A stretch of DNA of 64,000 bases, from assembly GCF_014117215.1 (NCBI RefSeq), contig NZ_JACGXS010000003.1, forward strand, positions 124,001 through 188,000. The letters run 5' to 3'. Each line of letters begins with the position of its first letter. Within the stretch, counting starts at the first letter, position 1. Position numbers and translations under genes: made by a program. The notes beneath the pieces were generated by a model. It was not told the DNA's origin. It did not search any database and worked only from the letters and a program-made list of their open reading frames with translations. Shown piece by piece: positions 8,393-16,936 of the stretch. The stretch comes from Stenotrophomonas tumulicola. Its GTDB lineage: Bacteria > Pseudomonadota > Gammaproteobacteria > Xanthomonadales > Xanthomonadaceae.

Positions 8393-8618
8393 CAGTCACG
8401 TCCCTGTCAGCCTCCTGCCGCCCATCGCATCCTGCGAATGGGGCGGTGCGCTCCGTGCACGGAGGCCGCGGTCATCCCTGGTTGTCTATCCCAGCCCCTT
8501 CCACAGGTCTGTGATGCCACCCTCCTGGTGCTGTCGACGCCTCCCTGCGCCGGTCGCTGCCACCTCTTCCGTTGGCTGGCGGTGACCCGCATCCTGCGGG
8601 CCGCGACGAATCCCGATA

Positions 8619-8975
8619 TCAGCGCCTTGGCACGGGTCGAACCGGTACCGTTCCTGGTACCGGATCCATCGAGGGCTTCCCACCTTCGATCATGATCCGC
8701 TGTCGATTCCGTTCGACGATGGCTTTCCCTATGCCCTTCACCTGCGTCAGGTCCTCGACGCGTCTGAAAGGCCCGTGCTGCTGCCTGTGCTCGACGATCG
8801 CAGCTGCCCGGCTGGGCCCCACCATCGTCAATCCCTGCTGCAGTGCAGAGGCATCGGCCCGGTTGATGTCGATCCGCTCGGCAGCAAGTGCCTGCGTGAC
8901 CCCCACCCCCAGAAGCAGTGCCCACAACACGATCCGCCAAGGCACGACGTACTTCTCCTTGTGATCCAGACCCAT
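8619..8975 (-). CDS. ComEA-family helix-hairpin-helix protein
   Basis: 118 residues: a basic N-terminus, one hydrophobic segment (about 12-31, ending A-L-A) and a ComEA-type double helix-hairpin-helix. Its motifs are I-D-I-N-R-A-D-A, M-V-G-P-S-R-A-A-A-I and V-K-G-I-G-K-A-I-V. ComEA proteins bind incoming DNA in the periplasm during natural transformation. No other competence gene is adjacent, though a type IV pilus locus lies elsewhere in the window. The C-terminal tail is proline-rich and poorly conserved in type. Confidence 0.85.
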   Translation of the reverse strand: MGLDHKEKYVVPWRIVLWALLLGVGVTQALAAERIDINRADASALQQGLTMVGPSRAAAIVEHRQQHGPFRRVEDLTQVKGIGKAIVERNRQRIMIEGGKPSMDPVPGTVPVRPVPRR

Positions 8976-9280
8976 TCCGACCGGCAGTCCCGTCGGTGGA
9001 AACAGTGTCCGTCACCACATGTGCACAGCCTATCGTCCGCTGACATTTCTAACAGCCAGCTAAATACCCGACGCCTTGTAGGAAAAACCCTACACAAATG
9101 AGCGCAGGACGAAAGCCCATTTGCGTCAGGCTGAACCGATGTCGGCAGGCCGCCCGGGGCGCGCCGTTCCCCCTTCCACACCGGTGAAAACCGGACCGCA
9201 TGTCCCTCCACACCGCCGTGCGACACGGTGCTCCGGCGTAGAATGGGCGGATCAGTCACACATGCAACCGGAGTTTCCAG
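8976..9280. other. Intergenic region between comEA-like and M20 peptidase genes
   Basis: About 300 bases between divergent genes with no coding sequence that looks real. It holds the dyad at 9076-9097 and presumably both promoters. Nothing else recognisable is seen. Confidence 0.5.
9076..9097. promoter_or_regulatory. Candidate operator dyad
   Basis: TTGTAGG and CCTACACAA form an imperfect palindrome around an A-rich centre, in the space between the divergent ComEA-like and M20 peptidase genes. Its size and symmetry fit a dimeric regulator site, for instance of the NarL/FixJ type. No specific factor can be named. Confidence 0.3.
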
Positions 9281-10774
9281 ATGGACAGCGCCAAGCTCGG
9301 CCAATTCGTCAATCAGAAGTGGGACAACGAGATCGTTCCGCAACTGGTCGACTACATCCGCATTCCCAACAAGTCGCCGATGTTCGACGCCAACTGGGTG
9401 CAGAACGGCTACATGGAGCAGGCCGTTGTCCTGATGGAAACCTGGGCCAGGGCCCAGGACATCCCCGGCCTGCAGGTCGAAGTCGTGCGTCTGGAAGGCC
9501 GTACCCCGCTGATCCTGCTGGAAATCCCGGCCAGCGGCAGCGAAACCGGCGATGACACCGTGCTGCTGTACGGCCATCTGGACAAGCAGCCGGAAATGAC
9601 CGGCTGGGACGACGACCTTGGCCCGTGGATCCCGGTGCTGCGCGATGACAAGCTCTATGGTCGCGGTGGCGCAGATGATGGCTATGCAATCTTCGGTTCG
9701 CTGGCCGCCGTGCTGGCGCTGCAGGCACAGGGCCTGCCGCACGCCCGTTGCGTGATCCTGATCGAGGCCTGCGAAGAGTCCGGCAGTTACGACCTGCCCG
9801 CCTACGTCGACCACCTGGCCGACCGCATCGGCAAGCCCTCGCTGGTGGTGTGCCTGGATTCGGGCTGCGCCAACTACGACCAGCTGTGGTGCACCACCTC
9901 GCTGCGCGGCCTGACCGGCGGCAACTTCTCGGTGAAGGTACTCAACGAAGGCGTGCACTCCGGCGATGCCTCCGGCGTGGTGCCGTCCAGCTTCCGCCTG
10001 CTGCGCCAGCTGCTGTCGCGCATCGAGGACCAGGACACTGGCCGCATCCTCGTCGATGGCATGCAGGTCGAGATCCCGGCCGAGCGCCTGGAGCAGGCCA
10101 AGCGTGCCGCCGAGGTTGTCGATACCGCCATCTTCGACAAATTCCCGTTGGTCGACGGCCTGGTGCCGATGAACGACGACCTGACCGAGCTGGTGCTCAA
10201 TCGCACCTGGCGCCCGGCATTGTCCGTGACCGGCATCGGTGGCATGCCGCCGCTGGAATCGGCCGGCAACGTGCTGCGCCCGCATACCGCGGTGAAGCTG
10301 TCGCTGCGCCTGCCGCCCACCGCCGATGGCAAGGCCTGCGGTGAACTGCTGAAGGAAGCGCTGCTGCGCGATCCGCCGAACGGCGCCGAAGTCACCCTGG
10401 ACCTGGAAAAGGCCTCCAGCGGCTGGAACGCACCGGCGATGTCCCCGTGGCTGACCCAGGCCATCGACGAGGCCAGCCAGATGTTCTTCGGCAAGCCGGC
10501 CATGTACATGGGCGAAGGCGGCTCGATCCCGTTCATGGGCATGCTGGGCGAGAAATTCCCCGGTGCACAGTTCATGATCACCGGCGTGCTGGGCCCGCAC
10601 TCCAATGCACATGGCCCGAACGAGTTCCTGCACATCCCGATGGGCAAGAAGGTGACCGCCTGCGTGTCCAAGGTGATCAGCGAACACCACGCCGCCAGCC
10701 TGCGCGGGGAGACCAGCGGCTCGCCGGTCGCCGCCGACAGCGGCACCCGCCACGGCGACCACGGCTGCTGCTGA
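9281..10774 (+). CDS. M20 family metallopeptidase (dipeptidase-like)
   Basis: A 497-residue cytosolic M20 peptidase. Metal ligands and catalytic residues are in the expected order: H99 in G-H-L-D-K-Q-P-E with catalytic D101, bridging D132 in R-G-G-A-D-D, E165/E166 in E-A-C-E-E-S-G, an Asp in C-L-D-S-G, and a late His in G-V-L-G-P-H-S-N-A-H-G-P. A dimerisation lid domain lies about 210-370. It would cleave dipeptides or other small peptides with two zinc ions. The C-terminus ends H-G-D-H-G-C-C, an unusual His/Cys tail. It is preceded by a usable GGAG Shine-Dalgarno and stands alone. Confidence 0.92.
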   Translation: MDSAKLGQFVNQKWDNEIVPQLVDYIRIPNKSPMFDANWVQNGYMEQAVVLMETWARAQDIPGLQVEVVRLEGRTPLILLEIPASGSETGDDTVLLYGHLDKQPEMTGWDDDLGPWIPVLRDDKLYGRGGADDGYAIFGSLAAVLALQAQGLPHARCVILIEACEESGSYDLPAYVDHLADRIGKPSLVVCLDSGCANYDQLWCTTSLRGLTGGNFSVKVLNEGVHSGDASGVVPSSFRLLRQLLSRIEDQDTGRILVDGMQVEIPAERLEQAKRAAEVVDTAIFDKFPLVDGLVPMNDDLTELVLNRTWRPALSVTGIGGMPPLESAGNVLRPHTAVKLSLRLPPTADGKACGELLKEALLRDPPNGAEVTLDLEKASSGWNAPAMSPWLTQAIDEASQMFFGKPAMYMGEGGSIPFMGMLGEKFPGAQFMITGVLGPHSNAHGPNEFLHIPMGKKVTACVSKVISEHHAASLRGETSGSPVAADSGTRHGDHGCC

Positions 10775-10837
10775 TCTGGGTAAAGTGAGCGCCGCAGCCG
10801 GGCCTGTCCGGCTGCGCCCCTCATCGCAAAGGATTCC

Positions 10838-11116
10838 ATGCCCATGAATGGCCTGTTCGGCAGCAGCAGCTGGCTTTACATCATCCTGGTCGGCTTCGTG
10901 GTCGGCCTGCTCGGTCGCTTCTTCATGCCCGGCAACAACCGCATGGGCTGCCTGCTGACCATCGTGCTCGGCATCGTCGGCGCGCTGCTGGCCGGTTGGT
11001 TTGGCCAGTACATGGGCTGGTACGCCCGCGGTGAACCGGCCGGATTCGTCGGTGCCGTGCTGGGTGCCATCGTCGTGCTGGCGTTGCTGCGTCTGGTCAG
11101 CGGCGGCCGGCGCTGA
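10838..11116 (+). CDS. GlsB/YeaQ/YmgE family stress-response membrane protein
   Basis: 92 residues, three hydrophobic helices (about 13-30, 36-55, 66-86) and the Gly-rich pattern of the transglycosylase-associated/GlsB family (G-F-V-V-G-L-L-G-R-F, L-G-I-V-G-A-L-L-A-G, G-A-V-L-G-A). These small inner-membrane proteins are linked to general stress, but their activity is unknown. It lies between the M20 peptidase and amgK. Confidence 0.9.
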   Translation: MPMNGLFGSSSWLYIILVGFVVGLLGRFFMPGNNRMGCLLTIVLGIVGALLAGWFGQYMGWYARGEPAGFVGAVLGAIVVLALLRLVSGGRR

Positions 11117-11168
11117 CCCCTCCCCTCCTCCTGACGTCGGCGCCTGCGGGCGCCCGGATGCTGCCTGC

Positions 11169-12191
11169 ATGAACGATCCTGCTTCCCACCCCGAACGCGC
11201 GGCCCAGCGCCTGCAATGGGTGCGTGCGCACCTGGATGATGCCGATGCACGGCTCGAGCGTGCCTCGGTGGATGCTGGCATGCGCAGCTACTGGCGGGCG
11301 ACCAGCCGCCACGGCAGCCACGTGGTGATGGATTCGCCACCGGGCCTGGAAGACGTGCGTCCCTGGCTGCGCATGCGCACCCTGCTGGCTGACCACGGCC
11401 TGCGCGTCCCGGCCGTGCTGGCGCAGGACATCGACGCAGGCCTGCTGCTGCTGGAGGACCTGGGCGGGCCGACCCTGGCGCGGGTGATCGACGCCGACAA
11501 CGCCGACGCCTGGTTCGACCGCGCGATGGACCAGTTGCTGGCCCTGCAGGGTATGCCGGTACCGGAAGGTTTCGGCAGCTTCGGCGAGGCCTTGTTGCAG
11601 CGCGATGCCGGGCTGTTCGACGAATGGTTCCTGCAGCGCCACCTCGGTATCCACCTTGGCTGCGAAGCAGCCGAGAACCTGCAGCTGGCGCAGCGCCGCC
11701 TGATGGACAACGCACTGGGCCAGGCACAGGTGATGACCCATCGCGACTTCATGCCGCGCAACCTGATGCCGGTATCGGATGGGCCGGCCGTACTGGATTT
11801 CCAGGACCTGGTGCGCGGCCCCATCGCCTACGATCCGGTCAGCCTGTTCAAGGACGCCTTCCTGAGCTGGCCGTTGCAGCGCGTGGACGAATGGCTGGCG
11901 CGATACCACGAACGCGCCCGCGCCGCTGGCCTGCCGGTGCCGGACCGCGCCACCTTCCTGCGCGACGCCGACTGGATGGGCATCCAGCGCCACGTCAAGA
12001 TCCTGGGGCTGTTCTGCCGGCTGCGCTACCGCGATGGCAAAGGCCACTACCTGGACGATGCGCCGCGCTTCATCGCCTACCTGGATGAAGTGCTGCCGCG
12101 CTACCCGCTGCTGGACGGGCTGCGCCGGGTGCTGGAAGAACAGGTCAAGCCGGCGATGGCCGCGCAGTCCGAACCGGTGCTGCCACGATGA
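11169..12191 (+). CDS. amgK: N-acetylmuramate/N-acetylglucosamine kinase
   Basis: A 340-residue aminoglycoside-phosphotransferase-fold kinase. The catalytic loop M-T-H-R-D-F-M-P-R-N-L-M and the metal motif V-L-D-F-Q-D are intact. Its stop overlaps by four bases the start of a MurU-type nucleotidyltransferase gene, the diagnostic amgK-murU arrangement. AmgK phosphorylates MurNAc (and GlcNAc) at C1, the first step of the peptidoglycan recycling route that bypasses de novo UDP-MurNAc synthesis and MurA. The start is the ATG at 11169; longer in-frame reading upstream runs through the previous gene. Confidence 0.92.
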   Translation: MNDPASHPERAAQRLQWVRAHLDDADARLERASVDAGMRSYWRATSRHGSHVVMDSPPGLEDVRPWLRMRTLLADHGLRVPAVLAQDIDAGLLLLEDLGGPTLARVIDADNADAWFDRAMDQLLALQGMPVPEGFGSFGEALLQRDAGLFDEWFLQRHLGIHLGCEAAENLQLAQRRLMDNALGQAQVMTHRDFMPRNLMPVSDGPAVLDFQDLVRGPIAYDPVSLFKDAFLSWPLQRVDEWLARYHERARAAGLPVPDRATFLRDADWMGIQRHVKILGLFCRLRYRDGKGHYLDDAPRFIAYLDEVLPRYPLLDGLRRVLEEQVKPAMAAQSEPVLPR

Positions 12192-12898
12192 AGGCGCTGG
12201 TCTTCGCCGCCGGGCTCGGCGAGCGCATGCGCCCGCTCACCCTGCATACCCCCAAGCCGCTGCTGTCGGTGGCGGGCAAGCCACTGATCGTTTGGCACCT
12301 GGAGCGGCTGGCCGCCATCGGCGTGCGCGAGGTGGTGGTCAACATCGCCTGGCTGGCCGAATGCTTCGCCCCCACCCTGGGCGATGGCAGCAGATGGGGC
12401 TTGACCCTGCATTTCGTGCATGAAGGCGATACGCCACTGGAAACCGGCGGCGGCATCCTCAACGCGCTGCCGGTGCTGGGCGGGCAGCCGTTCCTGGTCG
12501 TCAACGGCGATATCTGGACCGACTTCGACTTTGCCACCCTGCCACGCGAACCGGCCGGGCAGGCGCACCTGGTAATGGTGGACAACCCCGCGCAGCATCC
12601 GCATGGCGATTACCGGCTGGACGCCGACGGACTGTTGCACCATGACCGCGAAGGCGCATGCCTGACCTACGCCGGCATCGGTATATACCGGCCCTCCATC
12701 GTGGCCGAATGGCAGGAAACAATCGGCGATGCGCCCGGCAGCGAATGCACGCCGCCGCGTTTTTCAGTGGTGCCGCTGCAGAAGCATTTCATGGCGCGCG
12801 GACAGGTCACCGGCCAGCACCATCGCGGCCGCTGGACCGACGTCGGCACCGTCGAACGCCTGCAGGCACTGGACGCCGAATTGGCAGCGAACGGCTGA
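12188..12898 (+). CDS. murU: N-acetylmuramate alpha-1-phosphate uridylyltransferase
   Basis: 236 residues of a sugar nucleotidyltransferase. The N-terminal A-A-G-L-G-E-R-M-R-P-L-T signature and K-P-L-L lysine bind UTP, and the V-N-G-D-I motif holds the metal Asp. With AmgK it converts recycled MurNAc to UDP-MurNAc in the cytosol. Start ATGA overlap with amgK implies translational coupling. The length matches MurU. Confidence 0.92.
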   Translation: MKALVFAAGLGERMRPLTLHTPKPLLSVAGKPLIVWHLERLAAIGVREVVVNIAWLAECFAPTLGDGSRWGLTLHFVHEGDTPLETGGGILNALPVLGGQPFLVVNGDIWTDFDFATLPREPAGQAHLVMVDNPAQHPHGDYRLDADGLLHHDREGACLTYAGIGIYRPSIVAEWQETIGDAPGSECTPPRFSVVPLQKHFMARGQVTGQHHRGRWTDVGTVERLQALDAELAANG

Positions 12899-12979
12899 GC
12901 CCCTCGCGGCGGGCGGCGGTTCACGCTGGATACGGGGTGGCGACGGGCCGGTGGCCGCCAACCACGTATGAAGAAAATG

Positions 12980-13650
12980 GTAGAGCGGGGCCATGCCCCG
13001 CTGCCGTTCGCGCCATGCCGGAAACAAGGGCAGCGGGTCATGGACCCGCTCTACCCATCTCCATCACCCCATTCCGCCGGGCATGGCCCGGCGCTACCTG
13101 ACACCGCATGGACCTGTCGAAGGTGGGGCGGATGGCGTATGCCCAAGAACGAATCGGTAGAGCGGGGCCATGCCCCGCTGCCGTTCGCGCGATGCCGGAA
13201 ACAAGGGCAGCGGGTCATGGACCCGCTCTACCCATCTCCATCACCCCATTCCGCCGGGCATGGCCCGGCGTTACCCGACGCCGCATGCACCTGTCGAAGG
13301 GGGGCAGATGGCGTATGCGCAAGAACGAATTGGTAGAGCGGGGCCATGCCCCGCTGCCGTTCGCGCGATACCGGAAACAAGAGCAGCGGGTCATGGACCC
13401 GCCTACCCATCACCCCATTCCGCCGGGCATGGCCCGGCGTTACCCGACGCCGCATGCACCTGTCGAAGGTGGGGCGGATGGGGTATGCCCAAGAACGAAC
13501 TGGTAGAGCGGGGCCATGCCCCGCTGCCGTGTGCGCGATGCCGGAAACAAGAGCAGCGGGTCATGGACCCGCCTACCCATCACCCCATTCCGCCGGGCAT
13601 CGCCCGGCGCTACCTGACACCGCATGGACCTGTCGAAGGTGGGGCGGGGT
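12980..13650. repeat. Tandem array of about four SMAG-containing units
   Basis: Units begin with GTAGAGCGGGGCCATGCCCC near 12980, 13157, 13333 and 13503 (spacing about 177, 176 and 170). Each holds a SMAG dimer, a third palindrome (CCGGGCATGGCCCGG core) and a shared tail starting GCATG(G/C)ACCTGTCGAAG. Units 3 and 4 lack a few bases after the CCCGC of the second palindrome. The first half of each unit is the same dimer as at 6397-6472. The array looks like local tandem amplification of a REP-type element. Confidence 0.85.
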
Positions 13651-13739
13651 GGGTTGGCGGGACCTTGTGAGGCAGGAGCCGAACAGGAGCCCCCATGGAT
13701 GGGTTCACGGCGCGTCCCGCCAACCCACCCCGCCCCACC
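13638..13739. repeat. 26-bp perfect inverted repeat
   Basis: GGTGGGGCGGGGTGGG plus TTGGCGGGAC at 13638-13663 is exactly repeated in inverse at 13714-13739, around a 50-base spacer. The left arm begins inside the last SMAG-unit tail. It could form a very stable hairpin downstream of hda (minus strand) but has no T tract, so terminator function is uncertain. Confidence 0.8.
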
Positions 13740-13758
13740 CACACACAGCCCTGCAGCT

Positions 13759-13788
13759 GTTGCCGTTGCTGTTGCCGTTGCTGTTGCT
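13759..13788. repeat. GTTGCC/GTTGCT microsatellite
   Basis: A 12-base unit GTTGCCGTTGCT is repeated two and a half times, 40 bases past the 3' end of hda. It is non-coding and liable to slippage. Confidence 0.7.
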
Positions 13789-13828
13789 TCGGCGGGCGCC
13801 GGGCAGCCGCCCGGCAAACAACACGCCC

Positions 13829-14539
13829 TCAGTACCGCGGGCGGCCGTCTTCCAGTACCTGGCGCAGGAACGGCACGGTAATGCGCCGCTTGGCCGCCAG
13901 CGACTCGCGGTCCAGCCAATCCAACAGCGTGATCAATCCACCCAGTTCGCGACCGGAGTGCGACAGCAGCCATTCAATGGCGGCCTCATCGATGGCCAGC
14001 CCACGCCGCAGCGCGCGTTCGCGCAACACCGCCGCACGCCCCTCTTCGTCCAGCGCTTCCAGCACTACCCGCACGCATTGGCCCAGCCGCGAACGCAGGT
14101 CCGGCAGCACCAGCCCCAGCTCGCCCGGCGCCTTCTGCGCGGTATACAGCACCGCCGCCCCCGCCGCGCGCGCGCGGTTGTGGAAATCGAACAGCGCCAC
14201 TTCGTCGTCGCGGTTGCCCGCGACTGCATCCAATCCGTCCAGTGCCACCAGTTCGCGCTGTTCCAGTCCCTCCAACGCCGCATGCAGGCGCCCGGCCACG
14301 CTGGCCAGCGGCACGTAGGTGGGTGTCCGCCCGGCCTGTTCGGCGCTGGAACACATCGCCAACGCCTGGTGGGTCTTGCCGGTGCCGGATGTGCCTTGCA
14401 GGTAGATCCAGTCATGGCTGGCACCCACCGCGATCGCACGCAGCTGTGCCAGCGCGCCGTCAGGCGCGCCGATGAAGGTCTCCAGCCGCTGGTCCTGCGG
14501 ATAATGCAGGGCCAGCGGCAGCTGCGGCACCGCGCTCAC
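13829..14539 (-). CDS. hda: DnaA regulatory inactivator Hda
   Basis: A 236-residue AAA+ protein homologous to DnaA domain III. The N-terminal Q-L-P-L-A-L (6-11) resembles the beta-clamp binding motif Hda needs, followed by Walker A G-T-S-G-T-G-K-T-H and an A-L-D-G-L-D Walker B. With the DNA-loaded clamp it stimulates ATP hydrolysis by DnaA and so limits re-initiation. Its start overlaps the end of the upstream permease gene by four bases. Confidence 0.9.
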   Translation of the reverse strand: MSAVPQLPLALHYPQDQRLETFIGAPDGALAQLRAIAVGASHDWIYLQGTSGTGKTHQALAMCSSAEQAGRTPTYVPLASVAGRLHAALEGLEQRELVALDGLDAVAGNRDDEVALFDFHNRARAAGAAVLYTAQKAPGELGLVLPDLRSRLGQCVRVVLEALDEEGRAAVLRERALRRGLAIDEAAIEWLLSHSGRELGGLITLLDWLDRESLAAKRRITVPFLRQVLEDGRPRY

Positions 14540-15705
14540 TTCGGCTCCGGCCCCTTTGGCGGGGTGGCGACGATGGCCGGCTTGTCGATGTAGGAATCCA
14601 GCACGATCGAACGTTTCTCGCCCGCATACAGTTCGCTTTCGCGATAGCGCTGGTGCGCGTAACGCAGCAACACGTTGCTCACTGCCGCCACCGGCAACGC
14701 CAGCAGCATGCCCAGGAAACCGAACAGCTGGCCGCCAGCCATCACCGCGAAGATCACCGCCACCGGATGCAGGCCGATCTTGTCGCCGACGATGCGCGGG
14801 GTCAGTACGTAGCTTTCCAGCAACTGGCCAACGGTAAACACCACGCCGACCAGGATCAGCAGCTTCAGGTCAAAACCCTGCGCCTGCACCAGCGCGGCCA
14901 CCACGGCCAACAGGATGCCGGTGGTGGCACCCAGGTACGGAATGAAGCTGATCAGGCCGGCAATCAGCCCGATCAACAGGCCCAGCTTCAGTCCCACCAG
15001 CGACAGGCCACCGGCATAGATCACGCCCAGCGCCACCATCACCAGGAACTGGCCGCGGATGAACGCACCCAGCACATCGTTGGATTCACGCGCCAGCTGG
15101 CTGATGGTACCGATCCGGTTGCGCGGGATCACCGAGGCCACGCGCTCCACCAGCTTGTCCCAATCGCGCAGGAAATAGAACGCCAGGATTGGCAGCAGCA
15201 GGATGTTGACCACCCAGGTCACCATCGCAAAGCCCGAACGCTGCACGTAGCCGAAGAACGAACGCGCAACGCCGCCAGCCTGCTGCCAGTGGCTGCGGAT
15301 CCACTCCATCACCCGCGCCGGGTCCAGCCACTGCATGATCTCCAGTCCGGTCTTCTGCTCGAACCAGGGAATACCCTTCTGCATCAGCCATTCCTGGGCC
15401 TGCGGCGCCGAGGCGATGAGCGTGGTGATCTGGCGCTCGATCATCGGCACCAGGATCACCATCAGCGCGGTGATCACCAGCACCATGGCCACGAACACCA
15501 GGATTACCCCGGTAATCCGCGAACGTCCCTTGGCTTCGATGCGATCCACCAGCGGATCGCCCAGCCAGGCCAACGCAAGCGCCAGCACGAACGGAGTCAG
15601 GATCGGGGCCAGCAGCCAGACGATCCAGCCAATCAACATGGCAACCGCGACGAACTTCACGCGGCGCAGGAACTGGGCGATTTCCGCCTCGGGAGACAGC
15701 ATCAT
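14536..15705 (-). CDS. AI-2E family transporter / PerM-type permease
   Basis: 389 residues, about eight membrane helices and a central amphipathic region, as in the AI-2E_transport (UPF0118) family. Hydrophobic segments are evident around 17-60, 67-88, 155-180, 210-300 and 310-350. The family includes autoinducer-2 exporters and Na+/H+ antiporters, so the substrate cannot be given. Gene overlaps on both sides (hda and DUF2066) indicate one operon; a permease next to hda is a common order in this group. Confidence 0.85.
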   Translation of the reverse strand: MMLSPEAEIAQFLRRVKFVAVAMLIGWIVWLLAPILTPFVLALALAWLGDPLVDRIEAKGRSRITGVILVFVAMVLVITALMVILVPMIERQITTLIASAPQAQEWLMQKGIPWFEQKTGLEIMQWLDPARVMEWIRSHWQQAGGVARSFFGYVQRSGFAMVTWVVNILLLPILAFYFLRDWDKLVERVASVIPRNRIGTISQLARESNDVLGAFIRGQFLVMVALGVIYAGGLSLVGLKLGLLIGLIAGLISFIPYLGATTGILLAVVAALVQAQGFDLKLLILVGVVFTVGQLLESYVLTPRIVGDKIGLHPVAVIFAVMAGGQLFGFLGMLLALPVAAVSNVLLRYAHQRYRESELYAGEKRSIVLDSYIDKPAIVATPPKGPEPK

Positions 15706-16826
15706 CGCAGGCGATACTCGTTGCTGGCCGGAGCCGGGTTCTGTTCATCGCCGTCCAGGATGATCGATACCGGCGCCACCGGCTCCAGCACGCCGCCGTC
15801 GCCCAGCATCCGGTTCAGCCCGGCCAGGCCGGTGGTCATTTCCAGGTTCAGCTCCAGCCGGTCGCCCAGCGCGCGCAGCGGGATCACGTTGCGCACCACC
15901 GGCACCTGGCGCAGCCCGGCAGCCAGGCGCATGTAGGCATCGGCACTGTTCACCCCGGTGACCACCACGCGATAAGTACCCGCCTGCCCGGTCGCCGCGC
16001 CGGCCTTGGCATAACGCCGTACCAGCGCATCGGCCGCACCGTCGGCGCCGGCCGCCATCGCCCGCATGGCGTTGGGGTCCTTGGTGGTCCACTTGTCCAG
16101 CTCACGGCCGTTGTCGACGAAAACCCAGTCTGCCGTCCAGCCACCATCGGCGCGGTACAGCTTGCCGATCAGCTGCATCGGCGGCGCATAACGGGATGAG
16201 GCACGGGCCACGGCCGCGCTGTCCTGGCGCCAGATCGCCCCGACCAGCGCCTGTTCGGCGGTACTGCCCGACGGCAGGCCCAGCTTGTAGCCGCGCTCCA
16301 CCGCGCGCGCCAGCACCGGACGTACCGCGTTTGCCTGCTGCACGCTGACCAGCCGCGGGCCGCTGCCATCATCGATGGCCAGCCACAGCACCGGCTTCGG
16401 GCGCGGCTGCGGCCAGACCGGCAGGCCCAGCGCGGTGATCAGTGCATCCACGTCATCTTCGCGGAAACGGGCGACCAGCAGGGTGCGGAAGCTCGGCGCA
16501 CCACTGGCCGCCGTGCTCTGGTCCTGCTTGTAGTCGTAGCTCTCCACGTAATCCTTGGCGTTGCGCAACGCCTGCACCACGCCAGGACGGGCGGTGATGT
16601 TGCGGTCGCCGGACAGTTTGGCCAGTACTTCGGCCAGGGCGCGCGACAACCCGCCATTGCGGTCGGCGTCGCTTTGGCCACGTACCGGCACCTCGGCGTC
16701 GTAGCTGCCGCTGGCCGTGGCGACGTCGCCCTCGGTGCGCAGGCCGCTCTGGGCCTGGGCCACGGCAGGCAGGCACAACGCCAGGAGCATCATGAGGAAC
16801 ACGGTCCGAAGGGGGCTGCGGGGCAT
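15702..16826 (-). CDS. DUF2066 exported protein
   Basis: 374 residues starting at the ATG that opens a signal peptide ([20 protein letters not shown]); the ATG at 16838 is also possible. The body is a DUF2066 domain ([16 protein letters not shown] near 50-65 of the mature protein). No catalytic motif is recognised. Function is unknown; it heads the operon with the permease and hda and is divergent from purM. Confidence 0.8.
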   Translation of the reverse strand: MPRSPLRTVFLMMLLALCLPAVAQAQSGLRTEGDVATASGSYDAEVPVRGQSDADRNGGLSRALAEVLAKLSGDRNITARPGVVQALRNAKDYVESYDYKQDQSTAASGAPSFRTLLVARFREDDVDALITALGLPVWPQPRPKPVLWLAIDDGSGPRLVSVQQANAVRPVLARAVERGYKLGLPSGSTAEQALVGAIWRQDSAAVARASSRYAPPMQLIGKLYRADGGWTADWVFVDNGRELDKWTTKDPNAMRAMAAGADGAADALVRRYAKAGAATGQAGTYRVVVTGVNSADAYMRLAAGLRQVPVVRNVIPLRALGDRLELNLEMTTGLAGLNRMLGDGGVLEPVAPVSIILDGDEQNPAPASNEYRLR

Positions 16827-16936
16827 CTGGACTTCCATTGGCTCGACGTATCCAGGGAGATTGTTGCCCGAATAGGGTCTTTGCGCCAACGTGGCCTGTT
16901 AAAATCGGCGTCTCACCCCAGCAAGCGCCGACGCCC

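Larger units (their letters stand above)
12899..13828. other. Non-coding region with SMAG array, inverted repeat and microsatellite
   Basis: 930 bases between murU and hda hold no credible gene. Open frames here are created by the repeated units and change frame between copies. Contents in order: about 80 bases of unstructured sequence, the tandem SMAG array (12980-13650), a 26-bp perfect inverted repeat (13638-13739), and a GTTGCC/GTTGCT microsatellite (13759-13788) just before the end of hda. Confidence 0.7.

Noticed and set aside
12980-13650. Possible CRISPR array
   Set aside because: Repeats are about 175 bases long, palindromic and of SMAG type, without unique spacers of regular size and with no cas genes.
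12968-13670. Several open frames in the repeat array
   Set aside because: They are created by the repeated palindromic units, change frame between copies and have no start context.
13638-13739. The 26-bp inverted repeat as insertion-sequence ends
   Set aside because: The 50-base interior is too short to hold a transposase, and no direct target repeats are seen; it could at most be a MITE-like piece.
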